A DNA stretch of 64,000 nucleotides from Pseudomonas gingeri (GCF_013385425.1 NZ_JACAQA010000006.1:117654-181653); one strand, 5' to 3'. Counted from the first letter of the stretch, positions 8,956 through 17,574 are shown. The notes: generated from the sequence alone by a model not told the origin. Translations and numbers: made by a program.

Positions 8956-10032
8956 ATGGCTGATTTACCGATCAACGACCTTAACGTCGCCTCCAACGAG
9001 ACGCTGATCACTCCCGATCAGCTCAAGCGTGATATTCCCCTGAGCGAGAGCGCCCTGCGCACCGTGACCAAAGGTCGCGAGGTGATCCGCAATATTCTCG
9101 ATGGCACTGACCATCGCCTGTTCGTCGTCATCGGGCCTTGCTCGATCCACGACATCAAGGCTGCCCACGAATACGCCGAACGCCTGAAAGTCCTGGCCGC
9201 CGAAGTGTCCGACAGCCTCTACCTGGTGATGCGCGTGTATTTCGAGAAGCCGCGTACCACCGTCGGCTGGAAGGGCCTGATCAACGACCCTTACCTGGAT
9301 GACTCCTTCAAGATCCAGGACGGCCTGCATATCGGTCGCAAGCTGCTGCTGGACCTGGCGGAAATGGGCCTGCCCACCGCCACCGAAGCCCTTGACCCGA
9401 TCTCACCGCAGTACCTGCAGGATCTGATCAGTTGGTCGGCCATCGGCGCGCGCACCACCGAATCCCAGACCCACCGCGAAATGGCCTCGGGCCTGTCCTC
9501 GGCCGTGGGCTTCAAGAACGGTACCGACGGCGGCCTGACCGTGGCGATCAACGCCCTGCAGTCGGTATCCAGCCCCCATCGCTTCCTCGGCATCAACCAG
9601 GAAGGCGGCGTGTCCATCGTCACCACCAAGGGCAACGCCTACGGTCACGTGGTCCTGCGCGGCGGCAACGGCAAGCCGAACTATGACTCGGTCAGTGTCG
9701 CGGTCTGCGAACAGGCGCTGGCCAAGGCCAAGATCAAGGCCAACATCATGGTCGATTGCAGCCACGCCAACTCCAACAAGGACCCGGCCCTGCAACCGCT
9801 GGTGATGGAGAACGTCGCCAACCAGATCCTCGAAGGCAACCAGTCGATCATCGGCCTGATGGTCGAGAGCCACCTGAACTGGGGTTGCCAGGCGATTCCG
9901 AAAGACCTCGCCGACCTGCAATACGGCGTGTCGATCACCGATGCCTGCATCGACTGGAGCGCCACCGAAAAAACCCTGCGCAGCATGCATGCCAAGCTCA
10001 AGGACGTGTTGCCCAAGCGTCAGCGCGGCTGA
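8956..10032 (+). CDS. 3-deoxy-7-phosphoheptulonate (DAHP) synthase, class I
   Basis: 358 residues, the usual length of AroF/G/H-type enzymes. Condenses phosphoenolpyruvate and erythrose 4-phosphate, the first step of the shikimate pathway. Family segments include LFVVIGPCSIHDIKAAHEYA, KPRTTVGWKGLINDP, GARTTESQTHREMASGLS, FKNGTDGG and IMVDCSHANSNKDP. The last two hold PEP and metal ligands. Which aromatic amino acid feeds back on it cannot be decided by eye, so no symbol is given. A GC-rich 129-bp leader separates it from the PilZ-like gene, and a strong terminator follows. Confidence 0.93.
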   Translation: MADLPINDLNVASNETLITPDQLKRDIPLSESALRTVTKGREVIRNILDGTDHRLFVVIGPCSIHDIKAAHEYAERLKVLAAEVSDSLYLVMRVYFEKPRTTVGWKGLINDPYLDDSFKIQDGLHIGRKLLLDLAEMGLPTATEALDPISPQYLQDLISWSAIGARTTESQTHREMASGLSSAVGFKNGTDGGLTVAINALQSVSSPHRFLGINQEGGVSIVTTKGNAYGHVVLRGGNGKPNYDSVSVAVCEQALAKAKIKANIMVDCSHANSNKDPALQPLVMENVANQILEGNQSIIGLMVESHLNWGCQAIPKDLADLQYGVSITDACIDWSATEKTLRSMHAKLKDVLPKRQRG

Positions 10033-10048
10033 CCGGACACGCAGACGC

Positions 10049-10076
10049 GAAAACGCCGGGCATTGCCCGGCGTTTT
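10049..10076 (+). terminator. Rho-independent terminator of the DAHP synthase gene
   Basis: AAAACGCCGGGC-ATT-GCCCGGCGTTTTT, a perfect GC stem with T run, 17 bp after the stop. It also has an A run on the left, so it may stop the convergent GNAT gene. Confidence 0.9.
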
Positions 10077-10092
10077 TGTGTGCGTCGTGGAC

Positions 10093-10374
10093 TCAGATCT
10101 TCGCGGCATGCCGCTGATGACGTTCCATGTAACGCTCGACATAGGAGCAGGAAGGAATCACCGTGTAACCCATCTGGTCGGCATAGGCCAGCGCCTGTTC
10201 GGTCAGCGCCGCCGCAATCCCGCGGCCGCGCAAGGCGTTCGGCACGAAGGTACGGTAGATATCCAGGGTCTGCTTACCCAGGTCCATATAGGTCAGGTAG
10301 GCACGATGACCGTCCACATTGGTCTCGAATTGATGACCTGCCTGGTCATGGTGGATGGACAACGCCTCGCTCAT
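10093..10374 (-). CDS. Small GNAT-family N-acetyltransferase (YjdJ/COG2388 type)
   Basis: 93 residues from ATG 10374 with GAGGAG at good spacing; a GTG one codon upstream is less likely. A single compact GNAT domain: FVPNALRGRGIAAALTEQAL is the acetyl-CoA-binding R-x-x-G-x-A loop and VIPSCSYVERYMERH the conserved C-terminal motif with Cys and Tyr. The family (about 90-100 aa) is widespread; its substrates are mostly unknown. It faces the DAHP synthase tail to tail. Confidence 0.88.
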   Translation of the reverse strand: MSEALSIHHDQAGHQFETNVDGHRAYLTYMDLGKQTLDIYRTFVPNALRGRGIAAALTEQALAYADQMGYTVIPSCSYVERYMERHQRHAAKI

Positions 10375-11058
10375 CACTACTCCTCGCGGGTCTTGGATTC
10401 TGACCCTACCTTACATGTTTTTCCGACGAAGGTATCATCCAGCTCTGTACGAAAAATCGATACAGCAGCCAAATCATCACAAATATCCTACGCCGCCCCG
10501 TGCCTGGTTGGACAACGAGAAGAGCCGACAGCTCCCGAACAAGTGGGCACCTGACAGATAGTAGGCGTCCTGCCCGCCCTGCTCAAGACACGCTCGTCAT
10601 ATGGTCCGACCGGCTCATGGTAGCCCGGCCAAACGGGCCCTTTCGCTGAAAAACCTGAACAGCGGCTGAAGATTGCCGGAATGTTATGTTGTAAGACGAA
10701 CAGTGCTTCTTAAAGTCACTTTTCAATTGGCAAAGATGCCTCCCCGCCCTGCCGACGGTGGAAGAAAAGAGTCATTCGCCGCGACTAGCGCGACGCGTGT
10801 ATGAGCAGTGGACAGTCCCTGTGACTGGCACACTAGTGCAGATTGGACTTGCCCAAAGCGCCCGAATCACGCCCGGTTGCTGCACATTTTTTATACAGGA
10901 TGATGAAAAGTTAGCTGAAAATATTCTCTTCCAAAAATTTTTTTTGCTTCTTGCGTTACGTCAGTTTACTTACTACAAGTAATGGGTAGTATGTATGCCG
11001 ACTATATCCCCACTCTGGGGAGATGGTTATTAATAGAAAGTCCTTGAAGGGGAACACG
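10375..11058. other. 684-bp intergenic region upstream of oprI without a recognisable gene
   Basis: No ORF with a convincing start and family match. It is less GC-rich than its surroundings, especially near 10915-10990. It contains an imperfect palindrome CTGTACGA-N4-TCGATACAG (10445-10465), a short GCCCG/CGGGC hairpin (10623-10638), the near-palindrome GCACACTAGTGC (10828-10839) and the oprI promoter region at its right end. A small RNA is possible but not demonstrable here. Confidence 0.5.
10951..10979 (+). promoter_or_regulatory. Predicted sigma-70 promoter of oprI with AT-rich upstream tract
   Basis: TTGCGT (10951-10956), 17-bp spacer, TACAAG (10974-10979). Immediately upstream, 10915-10950 is A/T-rich with an A5T8 run, like an UP element, which would fit the very high expression known for oprI. 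Expected transcript start near 10986, giving a leader of ~70 nt. Confidence 0.5.
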
Positions 11059-11310
11059 ATGAACAACGTTCTGAAATTCTCTGCTCTGGCCCTGGCCGCC
11101 GTTCTGGCCACTGGTTGCAGCAGCGCATCCAAAGAAACTGAAGCCCGTCTGACTGCTACTGAAGACGCTTCTGCTCGTGCCCAGGCTCGTGCTGATGAAG
11201 CCTACCGCAAAGCTGATGAAGCTCTGGCTGCTGCTCAAAAAGCACAACAGACTGCTGACGAAGCTAACGAGCGCGCTCTGCGTATGCTCGAAAAAGCAAG
11301 CAAGAAGTAA
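11059..11310 (+). CDS. oprI: Outer-membrane lipoprotein OprI (Braun/Lpp-type)
   Basis: 83 residues. Lipoprotein signal [20 protein letters not shown] with lipidated Cys20, followed by CSSAS, compatible with outer-membrane sorting. The mature part is an Ala-rich heptad coiled coil ([20 protein letters not shown]) ending in KASKK, whose C-terminal Lys is the expected site of covalent attachment to peptidoglycan. Shine-Dalgarno GAAGGGGA precedes the ATG. Codon use is strongly biased to CTG/GCT/CGT, as expected for one of the most abundant Pseudomonas proteins. It faces an L,D-transpeptidase gene, the enzyme class that makes such attachments. It has its own promoter and terminator. Confidence 0.97.
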   Translation: MNNVLKFSALALAAVLATGCSSASKETEARLTATEDASARAQARADEAYRKADEALAAAQKAQQTADEANERALRMLEKASKK

Positions 11311-11331
11311 TAATCCCTCGGGGTTGTTATC

Positions 11332-11364
11332 AAGCCGATCCATTACTGGATCGGCTTTTTTTTG
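11332..11364 (+). terminator. Rho-independent terminator of oprI
   Basis: AAGCCGATCC-ATTAC-GGATCGGCTTTTTTTT, a long stem and eight T, 22 bp after the oprI stop. Confidence 0.93.
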
Positions 11365-11391
11365 CCTGGCAGAAAGTGGTCGGCGCGCAGG

Positions 11392-11431
11392 CATAAAAAA
11401 CCCGCCAGGGCCTCAAGGCCCGGGCGGGTCA
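11392..11431 (-). terminator. Rho-independent terminator of the L,D-transpeptidase gene
   Basis: Read on the minus strand, a CCCGCCCGGGCC / GGCCCTGGCGGG stem with a TTGA loop is followed by TTTTTTA. It lies 13 bp past the stop of the transpeptidase gene, separate from the oprI terminator. Confidence 0.88.
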
Positions 11432-11443
11432 TTTACAACGCCC

Positions 11444-12409
11444 TTACTGCTGCAGATCGGGCGCGTTGGAGACCATCGACGGCGCACCTGGCACGGCGAT
11501 TTCGGTCGGCAGGCCATCTTCGGCCGCTACCACGTCACGCACTTCATCCCAGTTGACCCGCAGGTTGTTCGCCAGGTCTTCACGCTTGAGCAAGGCATTG
11601 ATCACCGCGGTGTGCTTGTCGACCACCGAAGGGTTGCCGTTGTCGTCCAGCGGTGTATGGGCTTCCAGGAACACCTTGCCGCCGCTCACGCCGAACTTGT
11701 AGGCATCGTTGATAATCCGCACCGAAGTGCCCACCGGCACCATGCCAGCCATCTCCAGCACGTTGTTGTTGTACATGCGGAAGCAACCGTGGCTGGTGCG
11801 GGTGCCGATGCCGAACTTCATGTTCGAACCGTGGATCAGATAGCCCGGCGTACCCAGGGTGAACTTGAACGGGCCCAGCGGATTGTCGGGACCGGCCGGC
11901 ACCACGTTGGGCAGCGGATCACCCTCGGCGGCGTGCTCGGCCTTGATCGAGGCCGGCGGGGTCCAGGTCGGATTCGGGATCTTGGCGGTAATGGTGGTGT
12001 GGGCAACCGGCGAACCCCAGCCTTCGCGACCAATCCCCAGCGGGAAGGTGTAGACCACATTCCGGCCTTTCGGGAAGTAGTACAGGCGATATTCGGCCAG
12101 GTTGATCACGATGCCTTCGCGCGGGCCCGGCGGCAGGATGAAGCGGGTCGGCAGGACGATATCGGTCCCCGCGCCCGGCAACCAGGCATCGACGCCCGGG
12201 TTGGCCGCGACCATTTCCGAATAACCCAGGTCGTAGGTGGTCCCGAGGTCAGCGAAGGTGTCCTCGTACTTGGCCTTGATCACCTGGACCTGGCCGACGA
12301 TGTCCTCGCCAGGCGGTGGCAGCGGCAGTTCCAGGGCCGAAACGGGACCTGCCACACAGAGGGCGGCAACAGACAGGCAACGGGTGACGGCGGGAAAGCG
12401 CGATAACAT
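11444..12409 (-). CDS. L,D-transpeptidase with LysM domain (ErfK/YbiS/YcfS type)
   Basis: 321 residues from ATG 12409 (GAAGG 9-10 bp upstream); ATGs at 12418 and 12427 are alternatives. Signal peptide ~1-25 (ending GPVSA), LysM-like peptidoglycan-binding region ~38-88, YkuD catalytic domain ~98-230 with H193 in IHGS and the SHGCFR motif (H207, G208, catalytic C209), then a C-terminal extension. Periplasmic. Family members crosslink peptidoglycan or attach Braun lipoprotein to it. Its convergent position next to oprI, conserved in Pseudomonas, supports a role in tethering OprI. The terminator is at 11392-11431. Confidence 0.93.
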   Translation of the reverse strand: MLSRFPAVTRCLSVAALCVAGPVSALELPLPPPGEDIVGQVQVIKAKYEDTFADLGTTYDLGYSEMVAANPGVDAWLPGAGTDIVLPTRFILPPGPREGIVINLAEYRLYYFPKGRNVVYTFPLGIGREGWGSPVAHTTITAKIPNPTWTPPASIKAEHAAEGDPLPNVVPAGPDNPLGPFKFTLGTPGYLIHGSNMKFGIGTRTSHGCFRMYNNNVLEMAGMVPVGTSVRIINDAYKFGVSGGKVFLEAHTPLDDNGNPSVVDKHTAVINALLKREDLANNLRVNWDEVRDVVAAEDGLPTEIAVPGAPSMVSNAPDLQQ

Positions 12410-12536
12410 CCGGGACATCCTTCGCATGATCGACGTAAGTAAATAGACAGCAATTGTACACCGACAGCGCACCTGCAAGGGAGATGCCACGCCGGGACAA
12501 TCGTAACGAGACAGGTACGGTACAGGTTGCCGGGGC

Positions 12537-12830
12537 TCAGAGCTCGAAGCGCAGTTCCGGCCAGATCGGCGGCGTACCGCGCTTCTGCGACTCGAGAATC
12601 GCCCGGCACAGGGGGCACAGGCGCTGGTCCTGGAAAATCGAGCGGTCCACCCCCGACCAGCGCGGCTGGGCCGGCAACAGCGTGCCGCACAGCGTGCGAT
12701 CGGCCGAGCCGCCGAGTTCCAACTGCCGGGTGACCAGGTGCACGCGTACTTCCTGACAGGCGAACAGATCGAGCTGCTCGTCGGGTTCGATCAGTTGGTA
12801 GGCAAACAAGGACCAGGCGGGACGCTGCAT
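12537..12830 (-). CDS. Conserved hypothetical protein with CPLC motif
   Basis: 97 residues from ATG 12830 with GGAG at ~6 bp; begins MQRPAWSLFAYQLIEPD. Features: FACQEVRVHLVTRQLEL, TLCGTLLP and RLCPLCRAILESQ near the C-terminus. The four cysteines, two of them as C-P-L-C, could bind a metal, but the spacing is not a named zinc-finger family I can identify. No signal peptide. It lies between the L,D-transpeptidase and tesA, both on the same strand, and the same small gene accompanies them in other pseudomonads. Function unknown. Confidence 0.75.
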   Translation of the reverse strand: MQRPAWSLFAYQLIEPDEQLDLFACQEVRVHLVTRQLELGGSADRTLCGTLLPAQPRWSGVDRSIFQDQRLCPLCRAILESQKRGTPPIWPELRFEL

Positions 12831-12884
12831 CGGGGGCTCCAAATCGGGGCGCCACATTAGCCCAAAGCCGGCCGCTAGAAAAGC

Positions 12885-13490
12885 TCAAAGCAGCGGTTTC
12901 AACCTCGGCCAGACATTATCGAGCAACATCCCCTGCCCCGCGGGTGCCGGGTGAATCCCGTCAGCCTGCATCAGTTCGGGATGGCCGCCGATGCCTTCGA
13001 GGAAAAACGGCACCAGGGCGACGTGTTTTTCCTCGGCCAGCTCACCATAGACCTTGGCAAAGGCCTGGGTGTAGCGCTGACCATAATTGGGCGGAATCTG
13101 CATCCCCAGCAACAGCACTTTTGCACCCGTGGCCTGGGACTTGTCGATCATCGATGCAAGATTTTGTTTCAATTGCGCCGGCAGCTGCCCACGCAGGCCA
13201 TCGTTGCCGCCCAACTCGAGCACCACCACCTGCGGTTTATGCTCTGCAAGCAGCGCCGGCAGCCGCGCCTGGCCCCCCGCACTGGTGTCGCCACTGATGG
13301 ACGCATTGACCACCTGGTCGGCAAAACCCTCGGTCTTCAGACGCTTTTCCAGCAGGGCGACCCATCCCACGCGGGTATCCAGGCCGAAACCCGCGCTGAT
13401 ACTATCGCCCACGATCAGCACTGTACCCGCCGCCGCGTTCTGGGCCATGCACATCAAGGCCAGGCCGGCACTCAAAAACCACACTCGCAT
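12885..13490 (-). CDS. tesA: Periplasmic GDSL arylesterase/lysophospholipase TesA
   Basis: 201 residues. Signal peptide ~1-21 (ending AAAG). SGNH-hydrolase blocks: [13 protein letters not shown] with nucleophile S30, Gly in [15 protein letters not shown] with N96, and ADGIHP with catalytic D177/H180. The E. coli orthologue TesA (acyl-CoA thioesterase I/protease I/lysophospholipase L1) sits divergently beside ybbA-ybbP exactly as here. Start ATG 13490 with GGAG; only 10 bp separate it from the divergent ybbA start, so the promoter must lie within ybbA coding sequence. Confidence 0.95.
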   Translation of the reverse strand: MRVWFLSAGLALMCMAQNAAAGTVLIVGDSISAGFGLDTRVGWVALLEKRLKTEGFADQVVNASISGDTSAGGQARLPALLAEHKPQVVVLELGGNDGLRGQLPAQLKQNLASMIDKSQATGAKVLLLGMQIPPNYGQRYTQAFAKVYGELAEEKHVALVPFFLEGIGGHPELMQADGIHPAPAGQGMLLDNVWPRLKPLL

Positions 13491-13500
13491 CGGATTCTCC

Positions 13501-14184
13501 ATGGGCGAAAGTATTCTCACCGCGCAGAACCTTAGCAAAGTGGTTCCCAGCACGGAAGGTGAACTGACCATCCTGCACCCCTTGAGCCTGACATTGAACA
13601 AGGGCGACAGCCTGGCCATCGTCGGTGCCTCGGGTTCGGGCAAATCGACCCTGCTGGGCCTGCTCGCCGGCCTCGACCTGCCCAGCGCCGGCGAAGTCAC
13701 CCTGGCCGGTCGGGCCCTGAGCACACTGGACGAAGACCAGCGCGCGCGGATCCGCGCCGAACACGTCGGTTTCGTGTTCCAGAGCTTCCAACTGCTGGAC
13801 AGCCTCAATGCCCTGGAAAACGTCATGCTGCCCCTGGAGCTGGACGGCCGTAGCGACGCCCGCGAACGCGCCCGCGACCTGCTCGAACGGGTCGGCCTGG
13901 GCCAGCGCCTGACCCACTCGCCACGCCAGCTGTCCGGCGGCGAGCAGCAACGGGTGGCAATCGCCCGGGCCTTTGCCGCCGAACCCGATGTACTGTTCGC
14001 CGACGAACCCACCGGCAACCTCGACAGCCATACCGGCGAGCGCATCAGCGACCTGCTCTTCGAACTCAATCAGGAACGCGGCACCACCCTGGTGCTGGTG
14101 ACCCACGACGAACGCCTGGCCCATCGCTGCCGGCGCCTGATCCGTCTTGACGCCGGCCATCTGGTCGGCCCCCTGGAGCCTTGA
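13501..14184 (+). CDS. ybbA: ABC transporter ATP-binding protein, YbbA/LolD-like
   Basis: 227 residues. Walker [11 protein letters not shown] (41-50), signature LSGGEQQR (144-151), Walker B VLFADEP (~164-170) and a downstream switch His in [10 protein letters not shown]. This is the MacB/LolD-type group of ATPases that drive mechanotransmission by FtsX-fold permeases instead of transmembrane transport. The stop overlaps the start of the permease gene (TGATG). Divergent from tesA, 10 bp apart; in E. coli the same neighbourhood gave the idea that YbbAP supplies or removes lipids for TesA. No good Shine-Dalgarno lies before the ATG, perhaps because the sequence must also serve tesA. Confidence 0.93.
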   Translation: MGESILTAQNLSKVVPSTEGELTILHPLSLTLNKGDSLAIVGASGSGKSTLLGLLAGLDLPSAGEVTLAGRALSTLDEDQRARIRAEHVGFVFQSFQLLDSLNALENVMLPLELDGRSDARERARDLLERVGLGQRLTHSPRQLSGGEQQRVAIARAFAAEPDVLFADEPTGNLDSHTGERISDLLFELNQERGTTLVLVTHDERLAHRCRRLIRLDAGHLVGPLEP

Positions 14185-16688
14185 TGGCACGCCTGCCGCT
14201 GTTGCGCCTGTTCAGCCTCGCCACACGCCAGCTCCTGCGCGATGCCCGCGCCGGTGAACTGCGGGTGCTGTTCTTCGCCTTGCTGGTGGCGGTCGCGGCC
14301 AGCACCGCCATCGGCTACTTCGGCGCGCGCCTGAACGGCGCGATGTTGCTGCGGGCCACCGAATTCCTCGCCGCCGACCTGGTGCTCGACGGCACCTCCG
14401 GCGCCCGTCCGGAACAGATCCAGGCCGGCCGCGACCTGGGGCTTGAACATGCGCGGGCGGTCGAGTTCTCCAGCGTGATCGCCACCGACAATGCTATCCA
14501 GCTGTCGAGCATCAAGGCCGCGGACGAACACTACCCGCTGCGCGGTGCACTCAAGAGCGCCGCCGAACCGTTCGGCGCCGAAACCGCCGGCGGTGGACCG
14601 GCACCCGGCGAGGCCTGGGTCGAAGCACGACTGTTGACCGCGCTGGACCTGAAGATCGGCGACAGCATCGACGTCGGCATGAAAACAGTGCGCCTGGCCC
14701 GGGTCCTGACCTATGAGCCGGATCGCTCCGTCAACTTCTACAGCCTGACCCCGCGGGTGCTGATCAACCTCGCCGACCTCGACGCCACCGGCGTGGTCCA
14801 GCCCGGCAGCCGGGTCGACTACCGCGAACTGTGGCGCGGTCCGGCGAACGCCCTGGCGACCTATCGCGAATCAATCACCCCCGGCCTGGCGGCGAACCAG
14901 CGCCTGCTCGATGCCCGCGACGGCAACCGGCAGATCGGCGGCGCCCTGGGCAAGGCCGAGCGTTACCTGAATATGGCCAGCCTGGTGGCGGTGCTGCTCT
15001 CCGGCGTCGCCGTGGCCCTCAGCGCCAGCCGTTTCGCCGCCCGGCGCTTCGACGCCAGTGCCCTGCTGCGCTGCCTGGGCCTGTCACGCCGGGAAACCAT
15101 GACCCTGTTCAGCCTGCAACTGGCGATGCTCGGCGTGTTGGCCAGTGTCTGCGGCGCCCTGCTCGGCTGGCTGGCCCAACTGGGCCTGTTCGCCCTGCTC
15201 CATGACCTGCTGCCCGCCGACGTTCCGCCGGGCGGGCTGATGCCGGCGCTCGCCGGTATCGGCACCGGCCTGGTGGCGCTGGCCGGGTTCGCCCTGCCGC
15301 CCCTGGCCGCCCTCGGCCGGGTGCCGCCGCTGCGGGTACTGCGCCGCGACCTGCTGCCGATCCCGGCCAGCACCTGGCTGGTCTACGGCGCGGCCTTGCT
15401 CGCACTGGGCCTGATCATGTGGCGCCTGAGCCTGGACCTGCTGCTGACCTTCGCCCTGCTCGGTGGCGGGGTGATCGCCGCGCTGGTGCTCGGCGGACTG
15501 CTGCTGCTCGGCCTGCAAAGCCTGCGCCGACTGCTGGCCGGGGCCTCGTTGCCGTGGCGCCTGGGCCTGGGCCAGTTGCTGCGCCATCCGCTGGCGGCGG
15601 CCGGGCAGTCCCTGGCATTCGGCCTGATCCTGCTGTCCATGGCCCTGATCGCCCTGCTGCGCGGTGAATTGCTCGATACCTGGCAGAACCAGTTGCCGAA
15701 AAATGCACCGAACTATTTCGCCCTGAATATCCTGCCGGCGGACAAGGACGGTTTTCGCGACCACCTGATCCAGCTCGCGGCCAAGTCGGCGCCGATCTAT
15801 CCGGTGGTGCCCGGCCGGCTGATCAGCATCAACGGCACCCCGGTGCAGGAGATCGTCAGCAAGGATTCCGGCGGCGATCGCGCCACCCAGCGCGACCTGA
15901 GCCTGACCTGGGCCGCCGACCTGCCGCCGGGTAACACCCTGACCGAAGGCAGTTGGTGGCCGGACAAACCCAGCGGGGACATTCCCGGTGTCTCGGTGGA
16001 AACCAAGGTTGCCCAGAGCCTGAAGCTCAAGCTCGGCGATCACCTGGTGTTCAGCGTCGGCGGGGCCAATCGCGAGGCCGTGGTCACCAGCCTGCGGACC
16101 ATCAACTGGGACAACTTCCAGCCGAACTTCTTCATGATCTTCCAGCCCGGCACCCTGCAGGACTTGCCGGCGACCTACCTGACCAGCTTCTACCTGGCAC
16201 CGGGGCACGACAAGGACGTCGTCGAACTGTCCCGGGCCTTCCCGGCAGTAACCATCTTGCAGGTGGAAGCCCTGCTGGAGCAGCTGCGCAGTATCCTGGC
16301 GCAGGTGACCATTGCCGTGGAGTACGTGCTGCTGTTCGTCCTGGCGGCGGGCATGGCCGTGCTGTTCTCCGGCTTGCAGGCGACCCTCGACGAACGCATC
16401 CGCCAAGGTGCGCTGCTGCGGGCACTGGGGGCCGAGCGAAAACTGCTGGTCAAGGCACGACGGATCGAGTTCGGCCTGCTGGGCGCGGCCAGCGGCCTGT
16501 TGGCAGCCCTCGGCACGGAACTGGTGAGCTGGGTGCTCTACAGGTTCGCCTTCGACCTGCCCTGGCACCTGCATCCCTGGCTGTTGCTGCTGCCGTTGAT
16601 CGGTGCGGTGATGGTCGGCGGCGCCGGTGTGTTCGGCACCCGCCGGGCGCTGAATGTCAGCCCGCTGACAGTGCTGCGCGAGGGCTGA
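14184..16688 (+). CDS. ybbP: FtsX-like permease YbbP
   Basis: 834 residues from ATG 14184, coupled to ybbA by a one-base overlap. N-terminal helix (LFFALLVAVAASTAIGYF), large periplasmic domain ~45-245, then four helices, a second periplasmic region ~490-690 and a final FtsX domain with LLFVLAAGMAVLFSGLQ and the ERIRQGALLRALGAERK cytoplasmic loop that contacts the ATPase. Ten-TM architecture of the YbbP family rather than the 4-TM MacB type. Ends ALNVSPLTVLREG, a conserved tail of these permeases. Likely lipid or lipoprotein-related; substrate not established. Confidence 0.93.
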   Translation: MARLPLLRLFSLATRQLLRDARAGELRVLFFALLVAVAASTAIGYFGARLNGAMLLRATEFLAADLVLDGTSGARPEQIQAGRDLGLEHARAVEFSSVIATDNAIQLSSIKAADEHYPLRGALKSAAEPFGAETAGGGPAPGEAWVEARLLTALDLKIGDSIDVGMKTVRLARVLTYEPDRSVNFYSLTPRVLINLADLDATGVVQPGSRVDYRELWRGPANALATYRESITPGLAANQRLLDARDGNRQIGGALGKAERYLNMASLVAVLLSGVAVALSASRFAARRFDASALLRCLGLSRRETMTLFSLQLAMLGVLASVCGALLGWLAQLGLFALLHDLLPADVPPGGLMPALAGIGTGLVALAGFALPPLAALGRVPPLRVLRRDLLPIPASTWLVYGAALLALGLIMWRLSLDLLLTFALLGGGVIAALVLGGLLLLGLQSLRRLLAGASLPWRLGLGQLLRHPLAAAGQSLAFGLILLSMALIALLRGELLDTWQNQLPKNAPNYFALNILPADKDGFRDHLIQLAAKSAPIYPVVPGRLISINGTPVQEIVSKDSGGDRATQRDLSLTWAADLPPGNTLTEGSWWPDKPSGDIPGVSVETKVAQSLKLKLGDHLVFSVGGANREAVVTSLRTINWDNFQPNFFMIFQPGTLQDLPATYLTSFYLAPGHDKDVVELSRAFPAVTILQVEALLEQLRSILAQVTIAVEYVLLFVLAAGMAVLFSGLQATLDERIRQGALLRALGAERKLLVKARRIEFGLLGAASGLLAALGTELVSWVLYRFAFDLPWHLHPWLLLLPLIGAVMVGGAGVFGTRRALNVSPLTVLREG

Positions 16689-16722
16689 TAGACTCAAGGT
16701 CTTGTTTCGCCAAGGGATACCA

Positions 16723-17220
16723 ATGAGTCGCTACCGCCCACCCCGCACTGCCGGCACCGCCCTGATCACCCCCGAGGGCGAGGCCCGCATGCGCGCCGAG
16801 TTGCACGAGCTGTGGCATGTGCGCCGCCCCCAGGTCACCCAGTCGGTGAGCGAGGCGGCGGCCCAGGGCGATCGTTCGGAAAACGCCGAATACACCTATG
16901 GCAAGAAGATGCTGCGCGAGATCGACAGCCGCGTGCGCTTCCTGACCAAGCGTCTGGAAAGCCTGAAGGTGGTCGACGAACGGCCCAGCGACCTGAACAA
17001 GGTGTATTTCGGCGCCTGGGTCACCATCGAAGACGAAGACGGCAAGGAATCGCGCTATCGTATCGTCGGCCCGGACGAACTGGACCTCAAGCAGAACCTG
17101 ATTAGTATCGATTCGCCACTGGCCCGGGCCCTGATCGGCAAGGCGCTGGATGCGGAGATCCGGGTGATGGCGCCCACTGGCGAGCAGTTGGTGTACGTCA
17201 CCGCCATCGACTATCCCTGA
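16723..17220 (+). CDS. greB: Transcript cleavage factor GreB
   Basis: 165 residues from ATG 16723 (AAGGGA upstream). The N-terminal coiled coil carries the acidic tip: EAAAQGDRSENAEYTYGKK, where the D and E chelate the catalytic Mg2+ in the RNA polymerase secondary channel. The C-terminal FKBP-like domain ends MAPTGEQLVYVTAIDY. GreB rescues backtracked polymerase by stimulating RNA cleavage. The start MSRYRPPRTAGTALITPEG and the Y-x-Y-G-K-K-x-L-R-E-I-D segment are GreB-like, not GreA. It is 34 bp after ybbP and may share its transcript. Convergent with the next gene, 30 bp apart. Confidence 0.94.
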   Translation: MSRYRPPRTAGTALITPEGEARMRAELHELWHVRRPQVTQSVSEAAAQGDRSENAEYTYGKKMLREIDSRVRFLTKRLESLKVVDERPSDLNKVYFGAWVTIEDEDGKESRYRIVGPDELDLKQNLISIDSPLARALIGKALDAEIRVMAPTGEQLVYVTAIDYP

Positions 17221-17250
17221 ACCTGCCGGCGGTCATGCCACCTGACGTCT

Positions 17251-17574
17251 CTAGCGCCGCGTGATCAACCCCTGCCGCGCAACGCGGGTCAGTTGGCGGA
17301 TCACGGCTTGGGCGTGCTCGGCATCCGGCGCCTGGATCACCGCCAGATCAAAACTGTTATCGGCAAAGCGGGCCAAGGAGTCACCGTCCTCGACAAACTG
17401 GATCAGGAACGCCGAGGCGCGACCCTTGCGTCGTGGCCAGCCGTCGAGATAACGCAGCAGCGTGGGCTGGTGTGTACCGCCGAGGAGGATTTTAGGGTTG
17501 CGAAAAGGCAGATTCGCCGTGATGGGCGTCAGACGTACAACGGGGCGTGGGTTGTTCAAAGTGCGTGTCTCCAC
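17251..17574 (-). CDS. Conserved hypothetical protein, possible methyltransferase-like remnant
   Basis: 107 residues from GTG 17574 (start uncertain, no clear Shine-Dalgarno). The middle reads SLARFADNSFDLAVIQAP and the end VIRQLTRVARQGLITRR, which resembles the motif IV/post-IV part of class I SAM-dependent methyltransferases (FADNSFDLVV...RVLKPGG), but no glycine-rich SAM motif I precedes it. It could be a short relic or a distinct protein. Gene context (tail to tail with greB) recalls the conserved hypothetical next to greB in P. aeruginosa. Function unknown. Confidence 0.65.
   Translation of the reverse strand: METRTLNNPRPVVRLTPITANLPFRNPKILLGGTHQPTLLRYLDGWPRRKGRASAFLIQFVEDGDSLARFADNSFDLAVIQAPDAEHAQAVIRQLTRVARQGLITRR

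Noticed and set aside
10826..10840. Sigma-54-like TGGCAC...TGCA element
   Set aside because: Only 9 bases lie between the GG and GC elements instead of 10, so it does not meet the sigma-54 spacing.
10758..10982. 74-codon ORF upstream of oprI
   Set aside because: No start signal, Cys/Phe-rich irregular composition, runs through the predicted oprI promoter.
15084..16697. 537-codon Gln-rich open frame antisense to ybbP
   Set aside because: Composition (Gln/Ala/Gly/His runs) is that of a reverse-complement frame; ybbP is well supported.
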